From Clostridiales bacterium (GTDB lineage: Bacteria > Bacillota > Clostridia > Oscillospirales > Acutalibacteraceae), in NCBI GenBank assembly GCA_020860025.1, contig JAJBVC010000020.1:1-15895 (forward strand): a DNA stretch of 15,895 nt, read 5' to 3'. The first letter of the stretch is position 1. Every line of letters begins with the position of its first letter. This document shows positions 1-8,090 of this stretch, one piece after another. The notes under the pieces were generated by a model. The model made no database searches. It worked only from the letters and a program-made list of their open reading frames with translations, and was not told the origin of the DNA. Both the position numbers and the translations under genes were made by a program.

Positions 1-2
1 AT

Positions 3-758
3 ATAAAAATGCCGATAGTATTTTTAATAAGCGGTGTTGTGGGACTTGTTTTGCCACAGGTCTTGTGCAGCGGTCACTCAATGGTTGATATTATTTTAGT
101 TGACCATCCAACTGTAAAATATATGCTTTTGCTTTTGACGGCAAAATTTTTATTCGGAGTTATCAGCTTTGCCTGCGGTGCGCCGGGCGGTACACTCTAT
201 CCGCTTTGTATTCTCGGAACGTATATCGGTGCGATTTTCGGTGCCGTTTCGATTGATTTGCTTGGCTTGGGCAGTGAATTTTACGATGAATTTGTTGTTA
301 TCGGAATGGCAGGCTTTTTTGCTTCAATAGTACGTGCGCCGATTACAGGAATAGTTCTTGTGTATGAGCTTACCGGAAATATGAATAACATTCTGCCGCT
401 TGCAACAGTAAGCCTTATCAGCTATGCGACCGCTAATCTTATCGGCGTTAATCCTATTTATGAAGCCTTGCTTGAAAGAATTGTCAAAAGCAAGCATGAT
501 GAACCGCAGTTTAGCAAAGTAAATGAAAAAATACTTAAAAATTATATTGTTCCGGTAGGCAGTCCTCTTAATGAAAAGCATATAACCGACATAGATTGGG
601 GACGCCACTGTCTTGTTGTAAGCGTTGAACGTGAGGGAGCGTCAATTACTCCCAAGGGCGATACTGTTATAAAAGAGGGCGATGAGCTTGTTATTCTTGT
701 AAGTCAGCGGAGATTTTCAAAAGATAACGAACATCTCGAAAAAATCATAAACGGATAA
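3..758 (+). CDS. CLC-family chloride transporter with TrkA-C tail (5' end cut by window)
   Basis: This is the C-terminal part of a CLC membrane protein, either a chloride channel or an H+/Cl- exchanger. The frame is open to the window edge, so the apparent ATG at 9 is internal. Counting from that ATG, residues 56-66 (GAPGGTLYPLC) match the third conserved CLC signature (GxxxPGGxFxP) that lines the anion site. The usual phenylalanine of that motif is leucine here. Hydrophobic segments follow, with an RAPITGIVLVYELTG stretch typical of the family. The tyrosine in NPIYEALLER corresponds to the conserved anion-coordinating tyrosine of ClcA. About residues 170-249 form a soluble tail resembling a TrkA-C/RCK_C ligand-binding domain (SITPKGDTVIKEGDELVILV) rather than CBS domains. 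It is a plasma-membrane protein. Transport direction cannot be told because the gating-glutamate region lies outside the window. No terminator is visible before the next gene. Confidence 0.9.
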   Translation: MKMPIVFLISGVVGLVLPQVLCSGHSMVDIILVDHPTVKYMLLLLTAKFLFGVISFACGAPGGTLYPLCILGTYIGAIFGAVSIDLLGLGSEFYDEFVVIGMAGFFASIVRAPITGIVLVYELTGNMNNILPLATVSLISYATANLIGVNPIYEALLERIVKSKHDEPQFSKVNEKILKNYIVPVGSPLNEKHITDIDWGRHCLVVSVEREGASITPKGDTVIKEGDELVILVSQRRFSKDNEHLEKIING

Positions 759-816
759 AAATTATAAACATATTTTATATTTTTATAAATTACCTTTGAA
801 AGGCTGCGGCAATTAT

Positions 817-2166
817 ATGAAAATCAATCTTTCAGACGCAAAAAAGATAAAAAAATTAAAAGGCTTTGGTACTTCCGCCTGCTGGTGGAGCCCTCAAATC
901 AGCGATGATGAAACCGCTCAAAAAGTGGTTGACTTGTTGTACGGCGACGACGGACTTAAATTAAATATATACCGTTACAACGTCGGCGGCGGATATGAAG
1001 ACGATAATTTAAGAATGGCAAATCCGTGGAGGAAAGTTGAATCCTTTATGGAAAAAGACGGTACATATAACTGGAATATGGATAAAAATGCCGTAAATGT
1101 AATGAACAAAGCTCTTAAAACAGGCAATGTTGATACGCTGATTTTTTTCGTAAATTCACCTCACTATTCCTATACCGTATCCGGTCAGACAAGCGGCGGA
1201 TTTACGGAGCATTTTTCAAATTTAAGCAAAGAGCATTACAATGATTTTGCGTGCTGTCTGATTGATATTGCAGAGCATTTTATTGCCGAAGGCTACCCTG
1301 TAAAATACATCAGTCCAATTAACGAACCGCAGTGGAAATGGGGCGGTGATTATGTATGGCAGGAGGGATGTCATTATGAGCCCGACGAGGTATTTGACTG
1401 CTTTTTGGCATTTGCAAAGGAGCTTAAAAAGCGCAATTCACCGCTTAAGCTCTACGGCCCTGAAAGCGGTGACATATCCGAACTTACTAAAAAGTATTAC
1501 AGTCTTCTTTCGTCAAATAAACTTATTATGGAATATCTTGACGTTTTTGCGTATCATTCCTACGGTTCTGACAATAATATTGAAAATAAAATTGAATTTG
1601 GCAAATGGGCAAAAAGGAATGTTAAAACTCCACGATTTGACATGAGCGAATGGTGTGAGCTTCCCTGCAAGAACGATACGAAATCAATTGAATCAACGCT
1701 TATAATGGCAAGAATAATCGGAGAGGATTTAGTATACAGCGGTGCCGACAGCTGGACGTCCTGGGTCGGAGTAAATCAGTGGGACGGCGCTGTCAGGGAA
1801 AACGGAAAATGCTACAGTGACGGGCTGCTCGTTGCGAAAGATGATTTTTCGGATTTTTACACTGCTATGAGATACTATGCGGTAGCGCACTTTTCAAAGT
1901 ATTTGCCAAAGGGAAGCTATAGCCTTGACATCAAATATAATACAAGCAGAGGCTTTTCGCTTTTCGCTTTTGAGGGTACGTCAAAGGAAAAAATACTTAT
2001 AGCGGTTAATTTTTCAAAGCAAAAGCGTGTTATAGAACCCGATATTAAATTCAAAAGTGCAAAAATGATAAGCACCGACAGTGAAAATCAGCTTAAAGAA
2101 ACAGAATGTGAAGGTAAAAAAATTGCGGTTGCTCCAATGAGCATCGCAACGATAATTTTGAGGTAA
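817..2166 (+). CDS. Glycoside hydrolase family 30 protein (endo-beta-1,6-galactanase-like)
   Basis: This is a retaining glycosidase of the GH30 (beta/alpha)8-barrel type, about 449 residues. The N-terminal KGFGTSACWW resembles the GFGxSxxWW opening of galactanase-like members. ISPINEPQW places the acid/base glutamate at residue 170, and FDMSEW places the nucleophile at residue 278. The C-terminal part (from about residue 355) looks like the small beta-domain that packs on the barrel. There is no signal peptide, so it probably acts in the cytoplasm on imported oligosaccharides. I chose ATG 817 over an in-frame TTG at 796. TTG has no ribosome binding site, whereas GAAAGG at 798-803 precedes ATG 817, although its 13-base spacing is long. 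The gene stops 4 bases before the PHP gene, in an apparent operon with a GH2 beta-mannosidase. The family call is firm. The substrate (beta-1,6-galactan, glucan or other) is inferred and uncertain. Confidence 0.85.
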   Translation: MKINLSDAKKIKKLKGFGTSACWWSPQISDDETAQKVVDLLYGDDGLKLNIYRYNVGGGYEDDNLRMANPWRKVESFMEKDGTYNWNMDKNAVNVMNKALKTGNVDTLIFFVNSPHYSYTVSGQTSGGFTEHFSNLSKEHYNDFACCLIDIAEHFIAEGYPVKYISPINEPQWKWGGDYVWQEGCHYEPDEVFDCFLAFAKELKKRNSPLKLYGPESGDISELTKKYYSLLSSNKLIMEYLDVFAYHSYGSDNNIENKIEFGKWAKRNVKTPRFDMSEWCELPCKNDTKSIESTLIMARIIGEDLVYSGADSWTSWVGVNQWDGAVRENGKCYSDGLLVAKDDFSDFYTAMRYYAVAHFSKYLPKGSYSLDIKYNTSRGFSLFAFEGTSKEKILIAVNFSKQKRVIEPDIKFKSAKMISTDSENQLKETECEGKKIAVAPMSIATIILR

Positions 2167-2170
2167 CGCT

Positions 2171-3148
2171 ATGGAAAGAAAATGGTACAAGGGCGACACT
2201 CATCTGCATACAGTAAACAGTGACGGTGTTTTAACTAAAGGTCAGCTCGTTGAGCAGTGTAAAAAATCAGGTCTTGATTTTATGATTATAACCGACCATA
2301 ATTTCAATTCTGTAAAGGAAAGCTACTATGACGGTAATATGCTTGTTATTCAAGGGCAGGAAATAACAGGAGAGCCGGGTCACGTAAACATCTGGGGCAA
2401 AAAAGTTCCGGTTGACCCGCCCTATGCGCTTAACACTGCCGAGGATTATGCCGATATTTTGGAAAAATGCCATAAAGCAGGCGCTACAATATCAGTTAAT
2501 CATCCTTTTTGCTCGCAGTGCGGATTTCATCTTGACTTGGAGGCTTATCCGTTTGACTGTGTTGAGGTTTGGAACACGATTCAACACAGTGATAATATGA
2601 AAAACCGTGACTGGTGGGTTAAACAGCTTCTAAAGGGCAATCATATTGCTGCTGTCGGTGGCTCTGATTTTCATAAATCATATTTTAATTTACCTCTTCT
2701 TGCGATGCCGACAACTCATGTATACGCAAAAAGCAATACGCAAAATGATATTCTTGAGGCTATGCGTGAGGGCAGAAGCGTTATTACAAATACTCCCGAT
2801 TCAACGATGATGTATTTAAGCTGCGGCAATGCACAGGTCGGTGACAGCGTTAAACTTGGCGAGGGCAAACAAGCAGAGCTTAAAATCAATAACCTTAAAA
2901 GAGGACACAAAGTTACTGTTTACAACAACGAAAAGGTAATTTACGAAACTGTTGCCAAAAGAAATACTAAGGTTTTTGTTTGCTCTGCCGATATTAAGGA
3001 AAAAGGCTTTATTCGTGCTGAAATTACATTTAAGTTCAGTCCTATGATGAAAAAGCTTTACCCTGTAATAGAAAAGAAATTCGTAAACGGCGACGGAAGT
3101 GTGCCTGATTTCATTTGGGCGTTTACAAATCCGATTTGGATAGAGTAA
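2171..3148 (+). CDS. PHP-domain metallohydrolase, CehA/McbA-like
   Basis: This is a metal-dependent hydrolase of the PHP superfamily, 325 residues. The metal ligands are all visible: THLHT (H11, H13), TDHN (D42, H43), GQEITG (E64), H71, NHP (H111), VEVWN (E132) and GGSDFH (D166, H168). The ligand set and the opening KGDTHLHTVNSDG fit the CehA/McbA subgroup. Members hydrolyse phosphoesters or other esters, and most have unknown substrates. Residues from about 215 onward form a separate beta-rich C-terminal region that I do not recognise. There is no signal peptide, so the protein is probably cytoplasmic. GAGG at 2160-2163, inside the last codons of the GH30 gene, serves as its ribosome binding site, so translation is probably coupled. 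Its place between two glycosidases suggests it removes a phosphate or ester group from a glycan fragment. That role is inference. Confidence 0.85.
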   Translation: MERKWYKGDTHLHTVNSDGVLTKGQLVEQCKKSGLDFMIITDHNFNSVKESYYDGNMLVIQGQEITGEPGHVNIWGKKVPVDPPYALNTAEDYADILEKCHKAGATISVNHPFCSQCGFHLDLEAYPFDCVEVWNTIQHSDNMKNRDWWVKQLLKGNHIAAVGGSDFHKSYFNLPLLAMPTTHVYAKSNTQNDILEAMREGRSVITNTPDSTMMYLSCGNAQVGDSVKLGEGKQAELKINNLKRGHKVTVYNNEKVIYETVAKRNTKVFVCSADIKEKGFIRAEITFKFSPMMKKLYPVIEKKFVNGDGSVPDFIWAFTNPIWIE

Positions 3149-3163
3149 ATTTGAGGAATTTTT

Positions 3164-5557
3164 ATGATAACTGTTAGCCTTAACGGTACTTGGAAACTGA
3201 AAAACTGTACAAATTCATCAGAGATAGATGCAGTCGTTCCCGGAAGTGATTTTGGCAATCTGATAAAAGCGGGAGTAATTAAAAATCCGCTCATTTCGGG
3301 CGATGAGGCTGAAGGAATTTCCGTAGGCGAAAATGATTTCACATGGTACAAAAGCTTCAATCTTGACGAGGATATTTTTAAATATGAAAATATCGAGATT
3401 AATTGTGGCTGTCTTGATACGCTTTGCACCTGTTTTATTAACGATAAAAAGGCATTTGAAAGTGAAAATGCATTTATTCCGATTTGCAAAGATATAAAAA
3501 AATATCTCAAAATCGGCGAAAACAAAATTGAAATATATTTTCGCTCCGCTGTAAAGACGGCTCGCCGTTTGCAAAAGCAGCAGCCTTTACCAAAAAACAA
3601 CAACGGACTTGACGGAATTGCCTATTTGCGTAAACCGGCGTGCCACTTTGGTTGGGATTGGGGTCCCTGTGTACCGTACGGCGGTATTCTTGACGATATT
3701 TATATAAGTGCATTTAATAAAAAAATCAGCAATATCCGTATAAAGCAAAGCACATCAAAAGAAAGGTCGGTCGTTACCGTTACCGCCGACAATGCCGAGC
3801 GGATATATATTCTTACGCCGTCAAATGAAAGAATTGACAAAAACGGCGAAAATTTCATTATTGAAAATCCAAAGCTTTGGTACACAAGAGAGCTTTCTCA
3901 AAAAGAGAGTCAGCCGCTTTATACTGTGGTTTTGGAAAATTCCGAGGAACATATTGAAAAAAGAATAGGACTCAGAAATCTTTATCTTGACAAAAGCAAA
4001 GACGAATACGGAGAGAATTTTTGTTTCGTTTTAAACGGTGAAAAAATCTTTGCAAAAGGCGCAAATTTAATTCCTTTTTCAGCCGTTTTTGAGGACAGCG
4101 ATAACAGCACTGTCGATTATTACCTTGACCTTGCGGTAAAATCGAACTTCAACATTCTTCGTATATGGGGCGGCGGAAGCTATGCGAGCGATTATCTGCT
4201 TGAGCGATGTGACGAGCTTGGAATACTGATTTGGCAGGACTTTTGTTTTGCCTGCCTTATGTATCCGTTTTACGATGAAAGGTTTACAGAAAATGTTATT
4301 TGCGAAGTACGCTCAAACGTAGCAAGAACAGAACATCATCCGTGCCTTGCTTTATGGTGCGGTAATAATGAAATTGAAGCTATGTTTTCATATCTGCCTA
4401 AAAATTCAAGGCTTGTAAAGTCATACGAGCAGTTTTTTTACAATACTCTTAAAAATGAGATGTGCGCCATTTCAGATGTTGACTATATTCCCACATCCCC
4501 TTTGGGAAGCGAATGTTTTAAAAATAATTCGTCTGATTTTGTCGGCGATACTCATATGTGGAACGTATGGCACGGACTGAAAAAACTTGATTATTACACA
4601 AAACGATATACGAGATTTATGTCTGAATTCGGTCTTGAATCCTTGCCGTCAATGAAAGCTGTTAAAACATTTGCGTCTGAAGATGAATATGACATAACAT
4701 CTCCAAGCTTTAACCGACATCAAAAATGTGTCGGCGGCAACAGGAAAATGATGTTTTATCTTACAGAAATGTTTGATTTTCCTATGGACTTTAAGGATTT
4801 GCCGTATCTTACGGGCATTGTTCAGTCTGAATGTGTTAAAAATGCAACCGTTCATTTCAGGCAGAATAAGGGCAGATGCAACGGTTCGATATTCTGGCAG
4901 TTTAATGATGTATGGAATTGCCCAAGCTGGTCGTCGGTTGACTTTGAGGGAGTGCCGAAAGCGTTACAGTACAGTGCAAAGGATTTCTTTTCACCTGTTT
5001 ATATTTCGTGCGAAAAAGAAAAAGACAGAGCAATGCTCTATCTTCATAATGATACCGCTTATTTTCAGGAGCTTGATTTTACTGTTTCGGTATGGAATAT
5101 CAACGGCAGTAAGCTGTCCGAAAAAAATTACAAAGAACAGCTTTCTCCCAACAGCTTTAAAAAGTATAACGAAATTAAAGTGTCAAAAAACACCGTACTG
5201 CAAATTAAAGCGGACGGCAGAGAAACTACAGAATTTTTTGCTCCGCCAAAAAGCTTAAATCTGAAAAAAGCAAAAATTGAATGTATATTAAATTCCAATA
5301 CGCTCACGCTAAAAAGCGACGTTGTTGCATACGGCGTATGTATTTCATCGGACAGTTTGCCGAGCGATAATTATTTTACACTTTTCCCAAATGAGGAAAA
5401 AACTGTCAGCTTCGACTCTCCACCCGAAAAATTTGAAATTACTTGCGCTAATAATATTGAATTTAAAAATAGCAAAATAAAAAATAAACTGTTCAGATTT
5501 TTCTACCGTTTAGAACCTCTTAACATAGGTAATTTCTTTTACTATACATTTAACTAA
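3164..5557 (+). CDS. Glycoside hydrolase family 2 beta-mannosidase
   Basis: This is a probable exo-acting beta-mannosidase (releases terminal beta-linked mannose), 797 residues, near the usual size for the bacterial family. It has an N-terminal jelly-roll sugar-binding domain (about 1-180) with the beta-mannosidase hallmark HFGWDWGP at 161-168, then an immunoglobulin-like domain (about 185-275). The TIM barrel follows from about 280: RIWGGGSYASDYLLERCDE, WQDF, then LWCGNNE with acid/base E403, and RFMSEFG with nucleophile E488. The region from about 620 is the usual C-terminal beta-sandwich. No signal peptide is seen, so it is likely cytoplasmic. GAGGAA at 3152-3157 is the ribosome binding site for ATG 3164. 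The gene lies 15 bases after the PHP gene and ends the plus-strand cluster at a hairpin. GH2 also contains exo-glucosaminidases and galactosidases, but the WDWGP motif favours mannosidase. Confidence 0.92.
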   Translation: MITVSLNGTWKLKNCTNSSEIDAVVPGSDFGNLIKAGVIKNPLISGDEAEGISVGENDFTWYKSFNLDEDIFKYENIEINCGCLDTLCTCFINDKKAFESENAFIPICKDIKKYLKIGENKIEIYFRSAVKTARRLQKQQPLPKNNNGLDGIAYLRKPACHFGWDWGPCVPYGGILDDIYISAFNKKISNIRIKQSTSKERSVVTVTADNAERIYILTPSNERIDKNGENFIIENPKLWYTRELSQKESQPLYTVVLENSEEHIEKRIGLRNLYLDKSKDEYGENFCFVLNGEKIFAKGANLIPFSAVFEDSDNSTVDYYLDLAVKSNFNILRIWGGGSYASDYLLERCDELGILIWQDFCFACLMYPFYDERFTENVICEVRSNVARTEHHPCLALWCGNNEIEAMFSYLPKNSRLVKSYEQFFYNTLKNEMCAISDVDYIPTSPLGSECFKNNSSDFVGDTHMWNVWHGLKKLDYYTKRYTRFMSEFGLESLPSMKAVKTFASEDEYDITSPSFNRHQKCVGGNRKMMFYLTEMFDFPMDFKDLPYLTGIVQSECVKNATVHFRQNKGRCNGSIFWQFNDVWNCPSWSSVDFEGVPKALQYSAKDFFSPVYISCEKEKDRAMLYLHNDTAYFQELDFTVSVWNINGSKLSEKNYKEQLSPNSFKKYNEIKVSKNTVLQIKADGRETTEFFAPPKSLNLKKAKIECILNSNTLTLKSDVVAYGVCISSDSLPSDNYFTLFPNEEKTVSFDSPPEKFEITCANNIEFKNSKIKNKLFRFFYRLEPLNIGNFFYYTFN

Positions 5558-5558
5558 A

Positions 5559-5592
5559 AGTGCGTGACGAAAATGTCACGCACTAAGTTTTT
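5559..5592. terminator. Bidirectional intrinsic terminator between convergent genes
   Basis: A perfect 10-bp stem (AGTGCGTGAC at 5559-5568, GTCACGCACT at 5575-5584) encloses a 6-base loop. On the plus strand TTTTTCTT follows at 5588-5595. On the minus strand the stem is followed by TTTAGTT. It lies 2 bases after the GH2 stop and 18 bases after the gpmI stop, so it can end both transcripts. Confidence 0.85.
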
Positions 5593-5602
5593 CTTATAGT
5601 AA

Positions 5603-7138
5603 TTATTTTATAAGAGATGTACCTGTCATTTCTTTTGGTTGAGGTAAGTGCAGCATTTTAAGCATTGTCGGTGCAATATCGCACAGCTTACCGCCCTCAC
5701 GAAGTTCAACGCCGTCACCGCAATTTGCAGCAATAAACGGTACAGGATTTGTTGTATGTGCCGTAAACGGTGAACCGTCAGGCTCTTTCATCTGATCGGC
5801 ATTACCGTGGTCAGCTGTGATAAAGAGATTACCGTCCATTTTTACAACAGCATCATAAAGCGAACCAACGCATTTATCTACAGCCTCAACAGCTGCAACA
5901 GCCGCATCAAAAATACCTGTATGACCTACCATATCGCAGTTTGCAAAATTTACTATCACTACGTCATACTTACCCGAAAGAACAGCCTCATTAAGTTTTT
6001 CGGAAACCTCATAAGCACTCATTTCAGGCTTTAAATCATACGTTGCAACCTTTGGTGACGGAATAAGAATTCTGTCCTCGCCGTCATTAACAGCCTCAAC
6101 ACCGCCGTTAAAGAAAAATGTTACGTGGGCATACTTTTCTGTTTCGGCAATTCTCAACTGCGTCATGTTGTTCTTAGCAAGATATTCGCCGAGCGTGTTT
6201 GCAAGACTTTGCGGTTTAAACGCAACAAGAACATTCGGCATTGTAGCGTCATACTGAGTCATACAAACATATGTTACAGGAAATCTGTCACGCTCAAAGC
6301 CTTTGAAATCATCATCAACAAACGTCCTTGTAATTTCTCTTGCTCTGTCGGGACGGAAGTTGAAAAATACTATGCTGTCGCCTGCGCCGATTCTGCCTTC
6401 ATTTTCAAGGCAAACAGTCGGCTCGATAAACTCATCGGTAACATTCTTTCCGTCAGCGTCTACTTTTTCATATGACTCTTCAATAGCCTTAACAGGATCT
6501 GTTGTCTGAATGCCTTTGCCGAAAACAAGCGCATCATAAGCCTTTTTAACTCTGTCCCAGTTATTGTCACGATCCATAGCGTAATACCTGCCGACAACTG
6601 TGGCAACCTTACCTACACCGATTTCGCCGAGCTTTGAAATCGCATCGGCAACATAATCCTTACCGCTTGTCGGAGGAACGTCACGACCGTCCATAATACA
6701 GTGGAGATAAACTCTCTCGAGTCCCATTCTCTTTGCAAGCTCAACAATAGCCCATATATGCGAATTATGGGAGTGAACTCCGCCGTCGCTCATAAGACCC
6801 ATTAAATGAAGCGATGTATTATTGTCAATAGCATTTTGAACAGCTGTTTTCATAGCCTCGTTATCATAAAAATCGCCGTCCTCGATTGACTTTGTGATTC
6901 TTGTCAATTCCTGATAAACAATTCTGCCTGCGCCGATATTTGTATGACCTACCTCGGAATTACCCATCTGACCGTCAGGCAGACCAACGTCAAGACCTGA
7001 CGCACCAATATAAGTATAAGGATTTTCAGCCATAATTCTGTCAAGATTTACTTTATTGGCGGCAGCGACAGCGTTGCCGTAATCGGAATCGTTTTTGCCG
7101 AAGCCGTCCATAATACAAAGCACTACAGGTTTTTTCAT
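5603..7138 (-). CDS. gpmI: 2,3-bisphosphoglycerate-independent phosphoglycerate mutase
   Basis: This cytoplasmic glycolytic enzyme interconverts 3- and 2-phosphoglycerate using two Mn2+ ions and a phosphoserine intermediate. At 511 residues it has the usual length. CIMDGFG (D11) and GNSEVGH (catalytic S61) mark the N-terminal part of the phosphatase domain. DGRDVPPTSG lies in the mutase (transferase) domain. NFANCDMVGHTG and ITADHGNADQM carry the C-terminal metal ligands. GGAGG at 7151-7155 is placed 12 bases before ATG 7138 and supports the start. It is the last gene of the pgk-tpiA-gpmI block. A hairpin terminator separates it from tpiA, so it is expressed either by readthrough or from its own weak promoter in the 100-base gap, which I could not identify with confidence. 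gap and eno are not in view. Confidence 0.97.
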   Translation of the reverse strand: MKKPVVLCIMDGFGKNDSDYGNAVAAANKVNLDRIMAENPYTYIGASGLDVGLPDGQMGNSEVGHTNIGAGRIVYQELTRITKSIEDGDFYDNEAMKTAVQNAIDNNTSLHLMGLMSDGGVHSHNSHIWAIVELAKRMGLERVYLHCIMDGRDVPPTSGKDYVADAISKLGEIGVGKVATVVGRYYAMDRDNNWDRVKKAYDALVFGKGIQTTDPVKAIEESYEKVDADGKNVTDEFIEPTVCLENEGRIGAGDSIVFFNFRPDRAREITRTFVDDDFKGFERDRFPVTYVCMTQYDATMPNVLVAFKPQSLANTLGEYLAKNNMTQLRIAETEKYAHVTFFFNGGVEAVNDGEDRILIPSPKVATYDLKPEMSAYEVSEKLNEAVLSGKYDVVIVNFANCDMVGHTGIFDAAVAAVEAVDKCVGSLYDAVVKMDGNLFITADHGNADQMKEPDGSPFTAHTTNPVPFIAANCGDGVELREGGKLCDIAPTMLKMLHLPQPKEMTGTSLIK

Positions 7139-7229
7139 AATTTAATCAACCTCCGATTTAACAAAAAGCAATGTCAAAATGTAAAAATATACCGTTGGCA
7201 AAGCCTCTTGCTAAAATATATTTTCTGTT

Positions 7230-7271
7230 TAAAAACGACGTCCCCCACCTATATAGGCGGGGACATCTTTT
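7230..7271 (-). terminator. Intrinsic terminator after tpiA
   Basis: Read on the minus strand, GTCCCC (from 7264) pairs with GGGGAC (7245-7240), with an inner GCCTATATAGG hairpin interrupted by one internal mismatch region. TTTTT follows four bases further on (7235-7231). It lies about 10 bases after the tpiA stop. It probably reduces transcription into gpmI. Its upstream arm is also part of a repeated sequence (see the repeat at 7248-7271). Confidence 0.7.
7248..7271 (-). repeat. 24-base repeat copy, also found after dapL
   Basis: These 24 bases match 13118-13141 at 23 of 24 positions. On the plus strand both read CCTATA, then one variable base, then AGGCGGGGACATCTTTT. In both places the repeat sits just downstream of a minus-strand stop codon: 10 bases after tpiA here, and touching the dapL stop at the other site. 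Here it forms one arm of the tpiA terminator. Confidence 0.75.
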
Positions 7272-7281
7272 TATTATTTAA

Positions 7282-8049
7282 TTATTTGCTTGCCGCTTTA
7301 ACAATGATTGAAAAATCTTCAGCTTTAAGGGAAGCACCGCCGATAAGACCGCCGTCAACATTTTCCTTTGAAAGAAGCTCGTCTGCGTTTTTAGCGTTCA
7401 TTGAACCACCGTACTGAACAACAAATGCGTCAGCCGCTGCCTTGCCGTAAAGGTCTGCGATAACCTTGCGGATATATCCGTTTACCTCGTCAGCCTGATC
7501 TGCTGTAGCGGTTTTGCCTGTACCGATTGCCCAAACAGGCTCATAAGCGATAATAACATTTTTAAGCTCTTCCTCGCTGACGCCCTGAAGCGCAATTTTA
7601 GTCTGCATTCCAACAACTTCAAATGTAACTCCCTGCTCTCTTTGCTCAAGAACCTCGCCTACGCAAAGAATAACTTTAAGACCGCTGTCAAGAGCAGCAC
7701 GTACTCTTTTATTAACAGTTACATCGGTTTCACCGAAATACTGTCTTCTTTCACTATGTCCGATAATTACATAAGGAACGCCCATAGCCTTGAGCATAGG
7801 TGCTGAAACCTCAGCGGTAAAAGCACCGCTTTCAGCCCAGTGACAATTTTCTGCACCGACCATAATGTTTGAGCCTTCGGTTGTCTCAAGAGCTGCCTGA
7901 AGATCAACGAAAGGAGCGCAGATGATAACATCACAATCAGCATCTTTAACAAGCGGTTTCATTTCGTTTATAAGCGCTGTTGTCTGAGCCGGTGTGTTAT
8001 TCATCTTCCAGTTTCCTGCAATTACAGCTTTACGGAGTGATTTATTCAT
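7282..8049 (-). CDS. tpiA: Triosephosphate isomerase
   Basis: This cytoplasmic enzyme interconverts dihydroxyacetone phosphate and glyceraldehyde 3-phosphate in glycolysis. At 255 residues it has the normal length. It has the full active site: AGNWKMN (N13, K15), GHSERR (electrophilic H98), AYEPVWAIGTG (catalytic base E170 and the flexible loop 6) and YGGS near the C-terminus for phosphate binding. An AGAGGTAGG ribosome binding site is located at about 8054-8062, just upstream of ATG 8049. The gene follows pgk by 41 bases and is almost certainly co-transcribed with it. A hairpin terminator follows. Confidence 0.98.
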   Translation of the reverse strand: MNKSLRKAVIAGNWKMNNTPAQTTALINEMKPLVKDADCDVIICAPFVDLQAALETTEGSNIMVGAENCHWAESGAFTAEVSAPMLKAMGVPYVIIGHSERRQYFGETDVTVNKRVRAALDSGLKVILCVGEVLEQREQGVTFEVVGMQTKIALQGVSEEELKNVIIAYEPVWAIGTGKTATADQADEVNGYIRKVIADLYGKAAADAFVVQYGGSMNAKNADELLSKENVDGGLIGGASLKAEDFSIIVKAASK

Positions 8050-8090
8050 TTTACCTACCTCTTTAATTCTATATATAATGAGTTCTTAAA

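Noticed and set aside
796..816. Upstream TTG start for the GH30 gene adding seven residues
   Set aside because: No ribosome binding site precedes the TTG, and the protein homology pattern begins after ATG 817.
759..816. Promoter for the GH30-PHP-GH2 cluster
   Set aside because: The gap is AT-rich with several TATAAA-like strings, but no -35 partner at proper spacing stands out, so I did not call one.
3058..3603. 181-codon minus-strand frame opposite the PHP and GH2 genes
   Set aside because: It overlaps conserved catalytic-family coding sequence on the other strand and shows no recognisable motif.
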